From positions 130,230-160,633 of the forward strand of contig RWJK01001732.1 in NCBI GenBank assembly GCA_004335835.1: DNA of 30,404 nucleotides, given 5' to 3'. Of the stretch, positions 8,815 to 22,708 are shown piece after piece. This stretch comes from Scenedesmus sp. ARA3 (lineage: Eukaryota > Chlorophyta > Chlorophyceae > Sphaeropleales > Scenedesmaceae). Position 1 is the stretch's first letter; each line of letters opens with the position of its first letter. The notes below the pieces were generated by a model that was given only the letters and a program-made list of their open reading frames with translations, was not told the origin of the DNA and did not search any database. A program made the translations under genes and the position numbers.

Positions 8815-9300
8815 ACACAGCGCACACAACAATGGACAGCAGCAGTGACCACCAGCAGCAGAAGCAGCATCCAGCAGTGAGCAGCAGCAGTGACCACCAG
8901 CAGCAGAAGCAGTGAGCAGCAGCAGCAGCAGCAGCATCCAGCAGTGAGCAGCAGCAGCAGCAGCACCATCCAGCAGTGAGCAGCAGCAGCATCCAGCAGT
9001 GAGCAGCAGCATCCACCCCTGGCACATGTTCAGCCAGCTGAGGGCAGCATTCCAGGTGTGCCACAGCCCGGTGTTGGTTACAGAAATAGCAGCCATGCAA
9101 GCCCCTGTTATTGCTGCATCGTTTTTGAGAATGTGTGCTCTACATGTACCGCAAGGTGGAACTGTGCACTGTCCAGCAGGCACCGCGCAGCAGGCGCTGC
9201 GCAGCGTGTGCGGCAAGGTGGCGGTTGAAAAAGGTGCCACTCTGCAACAGCTCCACCCGAAAGCACTGCAGTTCAGCAAGCCATCGCCACTGTTATCACA
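8815..9300. repeat. CAG-rich block, no assignable gene
   Basis: From 8815 to about 9012 the plus strand is dominated by cagcagtgagcagcagcagc-like units and related triplets. The remaining sequence to about 9300 has a minus-strand open frame with scattered cysteines, but no exon there has splice phases compatible with exon 8800-8744. Confidence 0.6.
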
Positions 9301-9309
9301 TGCCGCTGT

Positions 9310-10020
9310 CAGCAGTGACTGCTGCTTGCAGCTCACTCACATGTCTTCAGCGTGTCATCCACTGCCCAGGGCAGCTCTGCAGTGCCGCACAGCCGCTGCT
9401 GCCCGCACACCACAACTCATTCACCCAGCAGTGACTGCTACTTGCAGCTCACTCACATGTCTGTAGCGTATCATCTACCGCCCAGGGCAGCTGCGCAGTG
9501 CCGCACAGCCGCTGCGGGCCGCACCCCACGACTCATTCACCAGCAGTGACTGCTGCAGGATCAGACTCACATGTTTGCAGGTTGTCATCCACCGCCCAGA
9601 GCAGCTCAGCAGTGCCGCACAGCTGCTGCCCATGGCCACACCACACGCCTCATTCACCAGCAATAGTCAGGGCTAGCCAAACCCTAGCTAGGGTTTGCAG
9701 TACTGCTGCAGGATCAGGCTCACATGTTGTGAGTTTGTCATCCACCGCCCAGGGCAGCTCTGCAGTGCCGCACAGCCGCTGCGGCCTGCACCCCACGCCT
9801 CAGTCACCAGCAGTGACTGCTGCAGGATCAGGCTCACATGTTTTCAGTTTGTCATTTACTGCCCAGGGCAGCTCTGCAGTGCCGCACAGCCGCCGCTGCC
9901 CGCACACCACGACTCACTCACACAGCACTGAATACTACTTGCAGCTCACTCACATGTTTGCAGGTTGTCATCCACCGCCCAGGGCAGCTCTGCAGTACCA
10001 CACAGCCGCTGCTGCCCGCA
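9310..10020. repeat. Satellite-like tandem repeat, about 115 bp unit, six copies
   Basis: The phrase CTCACATGT recurs with its atgt at 9341, 9457, 9571, 9724, 9838 and 9954. Spacing is 114-116 bp except one interval of 153 that carries an insertion. Each unit also contains cagggcagctctgcagtgcc (or a variant) and cgcacagccgct. Open frames across the region follow the repeat and show no protein family. Confidence 0.9.
9678..9697. repeat. 20-bp perfect palindrome of telomere-like sequence
   Basis: The sequence caaaccctagctagggtttg is its own reverse complement. Each arm matches the CCCTAAA/TTTAGGG plant-type telomere motif. It sits in the extra sequence that interrupts the 115-bp array. Whether it is a telomere relic or chance is not decidable here. 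Confidence 0.7.
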
Positions 10021-10960
10021 CACCAGCGCGTCCCTGCAGCAGTCCCTGGCGTGGGCTGAGTGGCCGTTCTGCGTGCGCAAATTGACGTGTAGTGTTAGAC
10101 ACAGTGGCACACCACAAATTGCATACAGTGGGGGGTGCGACAATGCATGCTGCCCGCACACCAGCGCGTCCGACGGTGCAGGGACGGTCCCTGCAGCAGT
10201 GGCCTGGCATGGCCTGAATGGCCGTTCTGCGTGCGATGCATGATGTGTAGTGTTGCACACAGTGGCACACCACAAACTGCATACAGTGGCGGGTGCGACA
10301 ATGCATGCCGGCCACAAGTTGAGCGTCCCTGCAGCAGTCCCTGGCATGGGCTGCATGCACGTCCTGTGTGTGCGAAATGACGTGTAGTGTTAGACACAGT
10401 GGCGCACCATGAACTGCATACAGTGGGAGGTGTGACAACGCATGCCGGCCGCACACCAGCGTGTCCCTGCAGCAGTACCTGGCGTGGCCTGAATGGCCGT
10501 TCTGCGTGCGAAATGACGTGTAGTGTTAGACGCAGTGGCGCACCATGAACTGCATACAGTGGGAGGTGTGACAACGCATGCCGTCCGCACACCAGCGTGT
10601 CCCTGCAGCAGTATCTGGCGTAGCCTGAATGGCCGTTCTGCGTGCGATGCATGATGTGTAGTGTTAGACACAGTGGCACACCACAAATTGCATGCAGTGG
10701 GGGGCCAACAATGCATGCCGGCCACAAATTGAGCGTCCCTGCAGCAGTCCCTGGCGTGGGCTGCATGGCTGTTCTGTGTGTGCGAAATGACGAGTTGTGT
10801 TGTCCAGAGTGGTACGCTTCAGATTGCATACAGTGGGGTGCGACAATGCATGCCGGCCACAAATTGAGCGTCCCTTCAGCAGTCCCTGGCATGGGCTGCA
10901 TGGCTGTCCTGCAAGCGATGCATGATGTGCAGCGTTGACACACACAAAATGCACCGCGAG
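10021..10960. repeat. Satellite-like tandem repeat, about 137 bp unit, seven copies
   Basis: The phrase GTCCCTGCAGCAGT or a variant recurs at 10030, 10187, 10325, 10463, 10599, 10735 and 10870, mostly 135-138 bp apart. Units contain ggccgttctgcgtgcga, gtagtgttagacacagtgg and a gcatacagtggg-like phrase. Long minus-strand frames (up to 292 codons) are periodic translations of this array and are not annotated as genes. It shares ctgcccgcacacca with the neighbouring 115-bp array. Confidence 0.9.
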
Positions 10961-11254
10961 AGGTGGGTGTCAAACAAATTTCAGGTGCAGAACAGCAAAC
11001 CAGCTGCTTGCAGGTGCACAGACCATTTAATGCTTCAACGATTGTGCAGATTCAGCCTTCTGCTCACTTTGTGCATGCCTTGCGCTGTCCCAAATGGTGG
11101 GCTACAACCCTCACTGCTGTTACTGTGAAGAGCGGCTTCCAAAGCAATGTGCGCATCCGATGTAGTGCACTGCACTGAGTCTAAGTCAGACCAAACTCAA
11201 TCACAAGGACCGTCCACAGTGGCCCACCGGGTACTGTGCACAGCAGTCGCAGCT

Positions 11255-11294
<40 letters not shown>

Positions 11295-12290
11295 GTGCTT
11301 ACCTCCCATTCGGTTGCAGGCACTTGAAGGAGGCTGTACTGCCCTGTCTGCTCTGAGTAATGGCACACGTCCACCTTTGCAGCTGCCTGCACCCAGGAAG
11401 CGACATACACAGTGCGTGTACAGGTGACAGGCCGTCAGGTACAGCTCCAGCTGGGTTGCTTGTGCTTTCTGTTTGCTGTTTGCTGTTTGATGCTGTGCAT
11501 GCTGATGCAGCATGCTGGTCACTAGCGCAAGACACTGGCTGTTTGTAAATTTACACATTTGAATCATAAGCGCTGTGCAAAACTAACAGGCTGTGAGCAG
11601 CACTGCTGGACCCAGGCACGTGCTTGGTGTAATTCCAGTGGCACCAGCTTGACAGCATAGCAGGGCTAAGAGGCTGCTACACCTGCTGGTGCACTGTGGG
11701 GCATCCACGTGAGCCACGTCACTTGGCTGGCTACGGCCAATGCAGGCAACTGGCCGCCCTCGCTCCTAAAATATATATTAACAGATGCGCTTTTGTATTC
11801 ACGAAGCGCGCAATTTCCTAGTGCTGGTGCGGCAACAGCAGCTGGCGGACAGTAAAAAGTTGTTGACGGGTGAACAGGTACTTGAAAGCCATGCGTGCAG
11901 CTGCGCAACCCTTGATAAGCAGTGGTAAACTTACAACTCTGTTTGGTGCTGCTGATGGCTGGATCTGCTGCTGGTACGCGGAATTCACTGTACGCACCTG
12001 TGGCTCCGCACATTTGGTGCCCAAGGAGATCAAGCAAACAAAGAAAGTGATTATTGAATGAAACATCTGTGATATTCAACCGATCGTCGCTGCCACTGGC
12101 TTGGCTGTCAAGCAGTTCACTAGCTTGTGACTGCAGTGGTAGTTGCTCGAGTGCTGCTGGGAGAGTGGCGTGTCTGTTTGAATCGAGTCGACCTTCATAC
12201 GTATATCCTGCAGCAGGATGTTATGGTGCCGTACTACTCTCGGTAAAGCTTCGTAAGAATTGAATGTGCGCTGATGCCATGTTCAAATGC
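10961..12290. other. No assignable gene; contains a CAG tract
   Basis: A CAG run lies at about 11252-11293. Short plus-strand frames near 11822-11880 and 11870-12061 look protein-like in composition but match no domain and have no supported splice model. Confidence 0.35.
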
Positions 12291-12292
12291 AG

Positions 12293-12416
12293 GGTAACAC
12301 TGTTACCAGCTGAGCTGGCGCCAATCTTCTTTGAACTTGATGCTGAAGGGATGGAAGCCACCTACACAGATTCCATGATACAGATTATTTCATACTGTGG
12401 CTTTTTCAAGAGCTGA
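12293..12416 (+). other. Candidate terminal exon of unknown gene
   Basis: After a cag at about 12290 an open frame reads L-L-P-A-E-L-A-P-I-F-F-E-L-D, A-E-G-M-E-A-T, and ends F-F-K-S at TGA 12414-12416. The residue choice is more protein-like than its surroundings and is free of simple repeats. No upstream exon or family could be identified, so chance is possible. Confidence 0.2.
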
Positions 12417-12558
12417 GTGGAAGCTAGCAGTCTGCGGTCGTGGCGCACACACATCACATAAACTTTGCACCTCATGAGGCCTGATCAGACACCACGTAAT
12501 GGCGGTTACTGAGTAGTACGTGGGTACCCCGCGCCCAAAAAGCCAACTGCCCAGCTGG

Positions 12559-12900
12559 CTACAGCTGCAGCTGCTGCAGCCGCGTCAGCTGCTGCAGGTA
12601 CTGCCGCCCAGCCTCACTCACGCCAGTGTACCGCACATCCAGCTCGGTCAACCCAGTCAACTCCCGCAGCAGCACAGGCAGCACGCCATCCTCAACCTCC
12701 CAATTATACTCCACAAACAGGCTTCGCAAATTCCTCAGTTCCACTGCCAGCCTTGCTAGCGCAGCGCTGCCTATGCCGCATGCGCGGAGCTTGAGTGATG
12801 TGAGGCCTGTCGCGGATGCCAGCTGTGCTGTTGCTGCAGACCCTAAGCTCTGTAGGCTGAGTGACAAGCCGGTGAGGTGAGGCAGCGCTGATTGTTTATC
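12559..12900 (-). CDS. Duplicated alternative last exon of the LRR gene
   Basis: A second copy of the LRR C-terminus lies 430 bp downstream of the first and ends at the same TAG (12559-12561). Of about 108 residues from L-P-H-L to the stop, about 11 differ. Its best acceptor (gaacaatcag) gives phase 0, compatible with the donor at 14373, so it could serve as an alternative terminal exon lacking the poly-Gln linker. It could equally be an untranscribed duplicate; its polypyrimidine tract is weak. Confidence 0.5.
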   Translation of the reverse strand, partial: DKQSALPHLTGLSLSLQSLGSAATAQLASATGLTSLKLRACGIGSAALARLAVELRNLRSLFVEYNWEVEDGVLPVLLRELTGLTELDVRYTGVSEAGRQYLQQLTRLQQLQL

Positions 12901-12988
12901 CTGATTGTTCATGCCTTGCAACTGGTTGCATCCGCACCAAAGGGCTAACGAGCACACAACCAGCCACAAACTATACAGCTGCAGCTGC

Positions 12989-17588
<4,600 letters not shown>

Positions 17589-17599
17589 GAGTATGGTAC

Positions 17600-19460
17600 A
17601 GCTACTTGTCGGTGCACATCAGGCTGCAGATGCTGCGGGGCTCTTGCAGGAGAGCATCAAGTAGGGGTAGGTGGGGCAGCAGGATTGTGGACAGGTGCGG
17701 CGCTGGTGGGCTGGATGCTGCTGCGGCAGCACAGAGGGGTGCCTGCACATGGCAGACAGCAGATAGGGTGACAGCAGGAGCAGCAGGTAGTTGTGAATCT
17801 GAAGGAAGGAGGTGACGCATAGCAACAGGGGATGAATGGTCTGCAGCAGCTCTTTGTCTGTGCGCATCAGGCTGCAGATGCCGCGGGGGTCTTGCAGGAG
17901 GGCATCAAGGAGTAGGGGTGGTATGGAAGAAGGATCGCGGAGAGATGCGGCGCTGATGGGCTGGCTGCTGCGGCAGCACAGAGGGGTGCCTGCACATGTA
18001 GCAAGGCAGACAAGGCCACAGCAGAGGAACAGCAGGCATGTGTATATGTATCAGATAAGATGCGGAAGAGGTAGGTCGGGTAGAAGGATGTGCAGCTCTG
18101 GTGGGCTGGCTCCTGCTGCTGCACAGAGGGGCACCTGCACATGGCACACAGCAGATGGGGTGACAGCAGGGTAGCAGGCATGAGTGTATGTGTCGAAGAA
18201 AGAAGCGGAAGAGCAAGTAGGGGTTGAGTAGCGGTAGGTAAGGCAGGAGGATTGCGGAGAGGTGCGGCGCTGGTGGGCTGGCTGCTGCTGCTGCTGCACA
18301 GAGGGGCGCCTGCACATGTAACACAGCAGATGGGTGACAGCAGGAGGACAGCAGGCATGTGTGAGTCTGAAGGAAGGAGGTGACGCATAAGAACAGGCGA
18401 TGAGAGGTCTGCAGCAGCTCTTTGGCAGTGCACATGAGGCTGCAGATGCTGCGGGGCTCTTGCAGCAGTGCGTCGAGTAGGGGTAGGTGGGGCAGGAGGA
18501 TTGCGGAGAGGTGCGGCGCTGGTGGGCTGGCTGCTGCTGTAACGGCAGCCTGCAGGGTGCAGTAGTGCAGGGGCAGCAGAAGGCAGCAGGCGTGCGTGCA
18601 CTTTGTGTGGACAATGGAGATCGGGGAGCGAGAAGGCAGCAAGCATGAGTTTAGTACAGCTACTTGGCAGTGCACATCAGGCTGCAGATGCTGCGGGGAT
18701 CTTGCAGGAGAGCATCGAGTAGGGGTAGGTGAGGCAGCAGGATTGCAGAGAGGTGCAGCGCTCGTGGGCTGGCTGCTGCTGCGGCAGCATCCGCCTGCAG
18801 GGTGCAGTAGTGCAGGGGCAGCAGTACACAGCAGGCAAAAGTATGTTTGGAGACGAGGGAGATGGAAAAGGAAGCAGAGGCATGAGTTTGGTACAGCTCC
18901 TTGTCAATGCACATGAGGCTGCAGATGCTGCGGGGATCTTGCAGGAGGGCGCCGAGTAGCGGTAGGTGGGGCAGGAGGATTGCGGAGAGGTGCGGCGCTG
19001 GTGGGTTGGCTGCTTCTACGGCAGCATCAGCCTGCAGGGTGCAGTAGTGCAGGGGCAACAGAAGACAGCAGGCGTGAGTGCATTTGTGTGTACAATGGAG
19101 ATGGGGGAGCAAGGAGGCAGCAAGCATGAGTATGGTACAGCTACTTGTCAGCGCACATCAGGCTGCAAATGCTGTGGGGATCTTGTAGGAGTGCTTCGAG
19201 TAGGGGTAAGTGTGGTAGAAGGGTTGCGGAGAGGTGTAGGTCTGGTGGGCTGGCTGCTGCTGCGCCAGCACAGAGGGGTGCCTGCACATGCAACAAGGCA
19301 GATATGGTGACCGCAGAACAGCAGGCATGAGTGCATGTGTCAAATACGATGCGGATGAGCAAGTAGGGGTCGAGGAGGGGGAGGTGGGGTAGAAGGATTG
19401 CGGAGAGTGTAGGTCTGGTGGGCCGGCTGCTGCAGCAGTACAGTTGGGCACCTGCAGGCA
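17600..19460 (-). repeat. Tandem array of F-box-like exon copies (about 242-bp period)
   Basis: The core ggctgcag followed by atgctgcgggg recurs (with variants) at 17622, 17870, 18438, 18680, 18917 and 19161, in addition to 17381 in the gene. Further truncated copies lie near 18050-18135, 18200-18310 and 19350-19450. Most encode P-H-L-[SR]-[AT]-I-L-L-P and A-L-L-Q-[DE]-P-R-S-I-C-S-L-M in minus sense. Several end at TAG right after D-K or A-K where the gene copy reads D-K-E-L-L-Q. Two alternating 5' flanks occur: one with cctgcagggtgcagtagtgc, the other with cacagaggggtgcctgcaca. No complete gene was found inside. Confidence 0.8.
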
Positions 19461-19761
19461 TGGCATGCCGCAGACGACCGCAGGCATGCGTGTATGTATG
19501 GTCGATGAGATGGGCAGGACAAGAGGGGACAAGTGAGGAGCCGTGCCACGGAAAGTGAGGCTGCTGGCAGCGACCTTGCAAGCAATGCATGCACCCCACG
19601 ACAGGTGCATATTTGGGATATTACTGACCATCGCTGCCAAGTACAACGTCGATAGACGACAACAGACACAAACTGCAATACATTTGCACGCCTGCTGCCC
19701 AGCTGACAGTTGATGCAACATGCCATGCAAGAAGTGCATGCCTGATTGGACATAATCGTAC

Positions 19762-19924
19762 CTGCGCATCTGATGCAGCTGTAGCATCTGCTACATCTGC
19801 ATTTGCTGCATCTGCGGCTGCTGCTGCTGCCGCCACCTTCTGCTGGTCCTCGGGCTTCAGTGACTCAAAGCCTGCCAGCTGGCCGGTGCCAACACCCTGC
19901 AGGGACTCGGGCGCGACTGACTCC
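19762..19924 (-). pseudogene. Orphan exon paralogous to the right-edge gene
   Basis: The acceptor is tgcaagcag and the donor GCGCAG|gtacga; 163 nt, phase 2 in and 0 out. It reads E-S-V-A-P-E-S-L-Q-G-V-G-T-G-Q-L-A-G-F-E, then S-L-K-P-E-D-Q-Q-K-V-A-A. The plus-strand exon 28683-28824 has the same phases and is shorter by exactly seven codons. Intron sequence upstream of both exons is also related. No partner exons were found on this strand, so it is probably a fragment of an inverted duplication. Confidence 0.6.
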
Positions 19925-21470
19925 CTGCTTGCAGGAACGGCGGTTGGTGGTTGCAGCAGCAGGGTTACAGTACATTAAAGGATTGCTTGCGTCAAGGTAT
20001 GTGAGGGCGACTGTCAGTAATGAAATTCCTGTTCAAGGGAACAGTGCATGCGCTCCCTGCAAGCAGCAGCAGCAGCAGCAGCAGCAACAGGGACAGCAGC
20101 AGCAAGCGCAACACAGGCACGTGAGCTTTGAGCGCAGGCACAGTTACTTTAAAAAGCGTTCGATGTCTAGCCTGGCTTACCCGTGCGCCGCTCTATGCTC
20201 CATGCTTCGATCCCGCGCTGTGTGTGATGCTGCTGCTGCTGCTGCTCTTGCCGACTGCTCTGGCTCCCTGCCATTAAGCTATTCCCCCAAGCCACCTATG
20301 CTACCATCTATGTGCACCAAGGTAAGAAATGGCAGCCAAAGCACCGGGGATCGGGCGGGCTTTGCCCTCGAAAGCTGTCTCATCTCGTAAACGTGGCTGC
20401 AGTCACTTACAAACAACACCTCACCCCCAAAAGCTTTTAATAAAGCTTTCAGCATAATAAAAATTGATATAAGCATCTTGAGAGCATAGGCTCGGGGCTA
20501 GATAAATGTCAGTAGTGCTGTGCTGGCATGCTACTGGCAATGTATCAGCGACGTGCAATGACACGCTGACACAGCAGTAGCTCACAGTGAGCTGGGCACC
20601 GCATGACGAATCAATCAGCGCAGCTCGCGATTTTCCCTGCTTTGTGCGCTGACGCAAACTGGCGCTACACAGTGGCTTGGTCCATGGTTCCTACTGCATA
20701 TGACGATGATATCACAACACGAAGTCCCTCCATACAGCGCAGATCACATGCCTACTGCAGATGACTGCATGCGTATGTTTAAAGAGCTTCATGCAATACG
20801 CTATTGCAATAGCATATTGCAACGTAATGCATACTCACATCTGCAGCCTGTTGCAGTGACTGTGCACCGAATGTCGAGGTATCAAGACAACATACTTGGT
20901 TGCCGTCACAAATTACATCGCTCTTGGACAAACACAATGTAACACGCAAGCGGCGCTGCCGTTAGGTGCCATGTTGCAGCATAGTGCCCGGCCTCCCGGA
21001 GTTTGGCCAAAAGTTGGGCCAACTTGAAGAATCGAACTCCAAGCTGCCAGCACCAAGGCCTACTGGCTGGCAGTAGCCTACTAGGTAGTAGTACTACCTA
21101 CTGACTCCACTTTGCCAGGCCTGCTTAATATTATGAGTTGCAGTAAGACATTGCATTGAAGGATCATGCAGCATAATGCGTACTCACATGGCTAGATGGC
21201 GCCCCCCAAAGCACCGTGGCTGAACCTCTGATAGTCATGTCTGCAGCTTCTCCTGCGCCAACCTGTTTCAGCATTACCTGCAGATCAAAGAAAACCTGGT
21301 CAGCGCCGCCCCCAGGCCGCGATGCCCTTGGGGGCAACGGCGCTGACGGTCTTCCGCCTTCTTGTAGTCAGAGGTAGTCCTTGGGGTGACACCTTGTCAG
21401 TGACACTCATGTTGACATCTCCAGCATGCCATGTAATTGTATTCATGAAGCAGTGATCACTGAGCACTCG
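19925..21470. other. No assignable gene
   Basis: The left part is the upstream flank of the orphan exon, with a CAG tract at about 20065-20105. A plus-strand frame at 20163-20390 and minus-strand frames near 20279-20476 match no family. The stretch 20700-21470 contains short inverted repeats (for example aagttgggccaactt at 21011-21025) but no coding signal. Confidence 0.4.
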
Positions 21471-21574
21471 TTACATTTCTCCCATGCCACGATCACCATC
21501 GCTGCTTGGCAGGCACCCACAACATTTTCGCTGCGGCATCCCCAAAGCCTGAGTTAAGCCACATGCTTGAAACC

Positions 21575-21700
21575 GTTGCAACCTTCTTCTTCCGCTCTGC
21601 AGCGGTCGGGCAGTCTGCTGCAGCCCATGCCGCATGGCATCAGCTGAGCAAATTTTGGCAGCAAAAAGCACAAATAGGTGCCATAGACGGCATAGCAGCA
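21575..21700 (-). pseudogene. Decayed copy of the TMEM97 3' coding end
   Basis: The minus-sense sequence reads Y-A-V-Y-G-T-Y and then, after frame disruption, matches the nucleotides for the last TMEM97 helix and tail (catgggctgcagcagact, ctgcagagcggaagaagaag). It is a diverged, out-of-frame tandem copy about 330 bp downstream of the real stop. Confidence 0.5.
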
Positions 21701-21911
21701 CGTTCTGGGCACTGTATCAAGAGTTGCAGAGATTAGGACATTGCCAATAGCACAACACAGCAGAATGCGCACAACTGTCCCTGCCTTGTGCCAGTGACAC
21801 TGCTGCTGTCTTTCACTGACGCCCCGCCTCACCCTGCCATCCACCCTCACATACTCAAACCCTACACCGCTCATCCCAAAACCCTACGCCTGACCTGACG
21901 AAGGCAAAACC

Positions 21912-22138
21912 CTACGCCACCTTCTTCTTCCTCTCTGCAGGGAAGGGTATTCTGCTGAAAGCCATGCCGAGCGCGATCATCAGCGGGAACACAAAATAAG
22001 TGCCGTAGATTGCACACAGCAGCTCCTTTTGCGGGCTGTCTTTGCCTTGGCCATAATAGAAGTCTGCCAGCATAGGAACCACAGTAGTGGCTGCGTGCAC
22101 GCCGTACATGATGGCTGGGATGCGGATCCAGTTGCGCC
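21912..22138 (-). CDS. TMEM97: TMEM97-like terminal exon
   Basis: The acceptor is cttttgtcacag, phase 1. It encodes helices 3 and 4 (I-P-A-I-M-Y-G-V-H-A-A-T-T-V-V-P-M-L, then L-C-A-I-Y-G-T-Y-F-V-F-P-L-M-I-A-L-G) and ends E-R-K-K-K-V-A with TAG at 21912-21914. Confidence 0.87.
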
Positions 22139-22509
22139 CTGTGACAAAAGAACAGCAAAAAATAACAGTGACAGGGACGTGGGTAACAAAGAAGTCTGCC
22201 AGCATTGGCACCACAGTGGTGGCTGCATGCACGCCATACATGATGGCTGGGATGCGGATCCAGTTGCGGCCTGTGACAAAAGTAACAGTCAAAACACCAA
22301 TCAGAAAGGCGGCGCGGCGGCGGCAATCAAGGGGGCGTGAGGCAGAGCGGGGGCGCAGAGTGCAGTGGCGGTGTTGTCATGTACTTGTGGCACGCAACTA
22401 TTGCAACTGCAGCTGGTCGTTTCCAAGCAAGGCTAGCAAGGCACTGCAAGCTGGTTCCTGCCTGCTGCGACGGCTAGAAAGTGACGCCCTTATGCACCCA
22501 CATGCCATG

Positions 22510-22554
<45 letters not shown>

Positions 22555-22671
22555 CACCAACAACCAAGCGCACCCGCCAGGTATGCGTAGGCAGCGATGA
22601 AGAAGAAGGGCAGCTGCACAGCAACCTCGCACCACACAAAGGCGACAAACCAGATGGGGTTGTCACGCACC

Positions 22672-22708
<37 letters not shown>

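Noticed and set aside
9082..9161. Cysteine-containing minus-strand exon upstream of 8800
   Set aside because: The donor is TCT|gtaacc, which gives phase 0, incompatible with the phase 1 entry of exon 8800-8744.
10095..10973. Long minus-strand open frame of 292 codons
   Set aside because: It is a periodic translation of the 137-bp tandem repeat; other frames across the same array are also open and no domain is present.
20163..20390. Plus-strand frame ending at a good-looking ACCAAG|gtaaga donor
   Set aside because: Composition is low-complexity in part, no family is recognisable, and no downstream acceptor exon could be paired with it.
21000..21100. tRNA on the minus strand (B-box-like ggagttcgattc near 21026-21037 with pairing T-arm flanks)
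   Set aside because: No matching 5' acceptor stem or correctly spaced A box and anticodon arm could be built.
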